From DTKD01 sp964494345 (GTDB lineage: Bacteria; Armatimonadota; UBA5829): a stretch of 64,000 bases of DNA. Under the pieces are notes generated by a model. The model did not search any database. It was not told the origin of the DNA and saw only the letters and a list, made by a program, of their open reading frames with translations. The position numbers and the translations under genes are program-made. How positions within the stretch are numbered: the stretch's first letter is position 1; every line of letters begins with the position of its first letter. The stretch lies in assembly GCA_964494345.1 (NCBI GenBank), contig CAZBSI010000003.1, positions 319,854 through 383,853 of the forward strand, in the 5' to 3' direction. Below, piece by piece: positions 61,091-64,000 of this stretch.

Positions 61091-62980
61091 TTACCTCTGC
61101 CATATACAGCGATAGTTGAATCGCCTGTTCGGCGCGCTGTCACCCGCAGTGCATAGAGAGATGGGATCGACAAGGTCTTTGGGGTTGTCGCACCAGTGGA
61201 AGTCGAAGGTGAAACTGCGCCCGGTGAGGCCCATAAGCGACCTCGGCACGGCGATCTCCATTCCCTTATCTTTATAGCGATAGTTCAGCTCTGCAACGGT
61301 CTCCCACGTCTTTTTGGTCGAATCGTAGCGCATAAGCGTGGTAGTCTTGTCGTCGACGACCTTTTTGTTGATAAGGAAATCGTAGCCATACCAGCCGGTG
61401 TTTGAGTCGTTGTCCGCATCGATTAGAAGCAGCATCCAGTTCGGCCCTGTATGATAGGTGAGCGGTTCGTTGGTCTCCACGTAGAAATAGACCATATCGG
61501 AATCCACAGCGACCTTGCTTTTGACGATATCGTTGCGGCCGAGGTTGTCTTTGTAATGCAGGCCGCCGTAGCCATTGTAGTCGCGATGGACGGTGTCGCC
61601 GATGGTGTCGAGATATTCGATTTTGACTTTGTCCCAGTCATCGAATTTACCGTCAATCTTTATGTCCGCATAGCCACGATGCTCCGGAATCGGCCGCACA
61701 CCCTTGTATTTGCGGATGTTTTGCGCCATCTGCATATAGTAGTTGTCGGTGTAGCCGCCCTTCATAGGGGAGATTGTGCGGTTGAACTCTGAGTTGTATT
61801 GGTCGACGAAGTAGAATGAGTTATCTCGTCGCATAAATTTGACGGTGTTTTCACCGGCGGGTTGATATTTTCCGGCAGTCCATTCGTTCCAGTCGTTTAG
61901 ATATAGAAATTCCGGGTTGGCCTGCAAGGCTTCGTCGAAACGCTGCTGGAAGTAGATGCCATAGCCCTCCGGGTTTTCGACAGTTTTGCCGAGCCAGGGC
62001 ACCAAGGTCGGCTCACATAGTTCGTATTCGTTGAGTTGCGGTTGGCCTGATTCGTTTGACCAGCACTTGCCGATCATGCTCGACGAATGCTGGGCTGGAG
62101 TGACGGCGGCCTGCTCGCGCTTTCCATTGTGAAGTGACAGTCGCTGCTCCGGGGCGAGATCCATGACGCGCTTATCTCCCATATCGTAGCCGAAGCTCCA
62201 GTTATCCTCTGTGCCGATGAATCTCTTGCCTCCCCATTCGTAGTAACCCCACCACATTGTGCGCAAAGTGAAGAAGTCCTCAACCTCTTTGGAATAGCCA
62301 CGGGCATTATCCTGCGGGCCGTTTGCGTCGAGTCCTGGGTTGGAATTGTATAAAAGCAGAGGCTTGCCGTCCCAATGGAACCACAAATCTTTGTATTTGC
62401 CGTCTTTGTATACCTTATCATAAAGGTCCTGAACTACGGTCACCACCGGGCCGTTGAACGCCCAGAAGCAGAATTGGGGGACTTTATTGCCCTCGGCTTT
62501 CATTTTTTGCATCACTGGGAAGACTACATCCCATTCCTCCCAGTAGCGCACTGCGTTGGTGACGTCCATTATCAACACATCGACGCCGGCATCGGCAAGC
62601 ATCGACATATCCCGTCGGATCACATATTCGTCCTTGCTGAGGAAGTAACCTACCTCCGGCTCGCCCCAATGGTAGGAGGACTCCGTCCAAAGCGGATGTT
62701 TGGCGTCAAGGCGAGCGGATGGGTCTTTTGCAAGAATCTTTGTGACATCGGCTGCGTAAGGTTTTCTGACCCCGTGCAGCGAATCGCGATGCCACGTGAT
62801 ATAAAACATGCCGACCACCCTGCGCTGATCGTTTTTTACAGGCCCGACTTCTTTGATGTCCGGCATAGTCCTGCCGAGCGCGTCTGTGGCGACCCATGTG
62901 TCGGAATACAGATCCCGCACGGCGCAAAAACCGGAGCCGGACAGCACTATCAAGCATAGAATAAATATTGCGTAATTCAC
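61091..62980 (-). CDS. exported glycoside-hydrolase-like protein (GH71/GH99-like barrel) with CBM9-like C-terminus
   Basis: A 629-residue protein from GTG 62980 (AGGGGGAC upstream), with a signal peptide (YAIFILCLIVLSGSGFCA). The first 430 residues form an alpha/beta barrel: RRVVGMFYITWHRDSLHG, MLADAGVDVLIMDVTNA, DLWFHWDGKPLLLYN and EFLYLNDWNEWTAGKY, similar to GH71/GH99-type enzymes seen with NEW-type motifs. The C-terminal part from ADIKIDGKFDDWDKVKIEY resembles the CBM9/DOMON-like domain. Substrate is not inferable. It is divergent from the phosphodiesterase gene. Confidence 0.78.
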   Translation of the reverse strand: MNYAIFILCLIVLSGSGFCAVRDLYSDTWVATDALGRTMPDIKEVGPVKNDQRRVVGMFYITWHRDSLHGVRKPYAADVTKILAKDPSARLDAKHPLWTESSYHWGEPEVGYFLSKDEYVIRRDMSMLADAGVDVLIMDVTNAVRYWEEWDVVFPVMQKMKAEGNKVPQFCFWAFNGPVVTVVQDLYDKVYKDGKYKDLWFHWDGKPLLLYNSNPGLDANGPQDNARGYSKEVEDFFTLRTMWWGYYEWGGKRFIGTEDNWSFGYDMGDKRVMDLAPEQRLSLHNGKREQAAVTPAQHSSSMIGKCWSNESGQPQLNEYELCEPTLVPWLGKTVENPEGYGIYFQQRFDEALQANPEFLYLNDWNEWTAGKYQPAGENTVKFMRRDNSFYFVDQYNSEFNRTISPMKGGYTDNYYMQMAQNIRKYKGVRPIPEHRGYADIKIDGKFDDWDKVKIEYLDTIGDTVHRDYNGYGGLHYKDNLGRNDIVKSKVAVDSDMVYFYVETNEPLTYHTGPNWMLLLIDADNDSNTGWYGYDFLINKKVVDDKTTTLMRYDSTKKTWETVAELNYRYKDKGMEIAVPRSLMGLTGRSFTFDFHWCDNPKDLVDPISLCTAGDSAPNRRFNYRCIWQR

Positions 62981-63110
62981 GATTTGTCCCCCTGCATGGT
63001 GAAGATAACGATTACACGCTTATCATATCATAAGAATGATGAGGCGGATATGGGGAAGAGGCTTTCATTTGTGCTAGTATTTATAGAATAAGCAGACTAG
63101 GAGGCTTGTT

Positions 63111-63863
63111 ATGATACTCACCGCACACAGAGGCGAATCTTATATCGCCCCGGAAAACACTCTCGCAGCGCTTCAACTCGCATGGGATTGGGGGGCAGTG
63201 TCTGTCGAGCTGGACGTTCATATGTCCCGCGATGGAAGAATTATGGTCAGCCACGATTCAAACACGATGCGCGCGGCCGGGGTGGATTTGGAGATTAAGG
63301 ATACCGATTCTTCTGAGCTGCGCAAGTTGGACGTCGGCAAGTGGAAAGGGGAGCAATACGCCGGAGAGAAGATGCCTTTTCTGGAGGAGGCTCTACAGCA
63401 GATTCCCGCAGGAGAAGCGAGATTACTTCTAGAGATTAAATGCGGAGTAGACGCCCTGCCGGCTATTCGTGATATTCTGGACGCCAGCGGCAAGAGATCA
63501 CAGGTGATCTCGATTAGCTTTGGGCTGGATGTGGTCACTGAATCTAAAAAGATGATGCCTGATTTGGAGACTCTGCTGATTAGATCGTGCTCCAGAGACC
63601 CGCAAACCGGGGAGAGAGCGCCCTACAGCACCGAGCTGATTCAGACCGCGCTGGACGCTAACCTCGACGGATTGAACCTGCAATATCATACGATGACACA
63701 GGAATACGCCGACGCAGTGCGCGATGCCGGACTGATTCTGTGGACATGGACATCCAATGACCTTGAGATTGCCAAGGCACAGATACCGTTCGGCGCGGCC
63801 CGATTCGGTACGGATCGCAGGAGGTGGATGGCGGAGCAGTTGGCGGGGTTTGATGTGAAATGA
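63111..63863 (+). CDS. glycerophosphodiester phosphodiesterase
   Basis: A 250-residue cytoplasmic-type GDPD (no signal peptide). HRGESYIAPENTLAALQLA carries the first catalytic His and Glu-Asn-Thr; VELDVHMSRDGRIMVSHDS carries Glu-x-Asp and the second catalytic His. EIKCGVDAL and GLILWTWTSND complete the TIM barrel. It hydrolyses glycerophosphodiesters to glycerol 3-phosphate and an alcohol. AGGAGG precedes the ATG. Confidence 0.93.
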   Translation: MILTAHRGESYIAPENTLAALQLAWDWGAVSVELDVHMSRDGRIMVSHDSNTMRAAGVDLEIKDTDSSELRKLDVGKWKGEQYAGEKMPFLEEALQQIPAGEARLLLEIKCGVDALPAIRDILDASGKRSQVISISFGLDVVTESKKMMPDLETLLIRSCSRDPQTGERAPYSTELIQTALDANLDGLNLQYHTMTQEYADAVRDAGLILWTWTSNDLEIAKAQIPFGAARFGTDRRRWMAEQLAGFDVK

Positions 63864-63870
63864 GGCGGGG

Positions 63871-64000
63871 AGAAGGGAAGGGAGAAACGCGAAAAGGCGA
63901 AAGGGGCGAAAGCCAGAAAGGGAAATACGGTCGCGGCTGAGGTCGGACTTCCGACGTCTGACTTCGAACATCGAAAAAGCAGATTTCTCACTGCGTTCGA
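63871..64000. repeat. dispersed-repeat copy, runs off the right edge
   Basis: agaagggaagggagaaacgc and gaaaaggcgaaaggggcg, then ggtcggacttccgacgtctg, acttcgaacatcgaaaaagc and agatttctcactgcgttcga: the full block order of the family, adjacent to the phosphodiesterase stop. Confidence 0.85.

Overview
The window looks like chromosomal DNA of a free-living bacterium with roughly half G+C. The organism is not identifiable with certainty. A PEP-CTERM protein, a TIGR03790-type exported protein, secreted glycoside hydrolases, metK inside the gmk-coaBC-priA-def-fmt cluster, and dispersed repeats of the 'gatttctcgctgcgctcgaa' type together suggest Armatimonadota or a neighbouring phylum. That is inference. 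No rRNA, CRISPR array, transposase or prophage was seen.

Left part (1-13.2 kb): a partial alpha/beta hydrolase, an EamA exporter and a PHP phosphoesterase are read leftward. DUF58 and SpoIIM genes converge with overlapping 3' ends. A tightly packed leftward operon then carries gmk-coaBC-metK-priA-def-(TIGR03790 gene)-fmt, with four-base overlaps or abutting genes. Its tail runs into an expanded short repeat.

Genome defence and repair block (13.3-20.2 kb): an AT-rich Shedu-type (DUF4263) nuclease gene with its own promoter, dinB (DNA polymerase IV), and a YhaO/YhaN-like (SbcD/SbcC-type) pair.

Housekeeping block (20.3-42 kb): tRNA-Leu(CAG); xerD-deoB coupled to a GT39-like gene; two overlapping HD-GYP genes, one with a cysteine-rich insertion and one lacking the HD histidine; thrS-infC-rpmI-rplT-pheS-pheT; galE; a perfect 167-bp tandem triplication with palindromes; an LsrG-like monooxygenase gene; a putrescine/ornithine aminotransferase gene; a non-coding stretch with a candidate structured RNA; greA-lysS; a PEP-CTERM protein; argS.

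Secreted-enzyme block (42-64 kb): three tandem paralogues of very large exported mosaic proteins. Each has a lytic-transglycosylase-like domain, an Amidase_2 domain, an NBR1-like Ig domain, fibronectin-type and lectin-like modules and a C-terminal OB-like domain. Each gene has the same sigma70-type promoter and its own terminator. The first copy is frameshifted. The third lacks a domain that in the other two is nested inside a lectin-like domain. They are followed by a GH20 hexosaminidase, a small exported protein, a GH99-like hydrolase and a glycerophosphodiester phosphodiesterase. Together these genes look like a cell-wall or glycan-degrading, scavenging locus.
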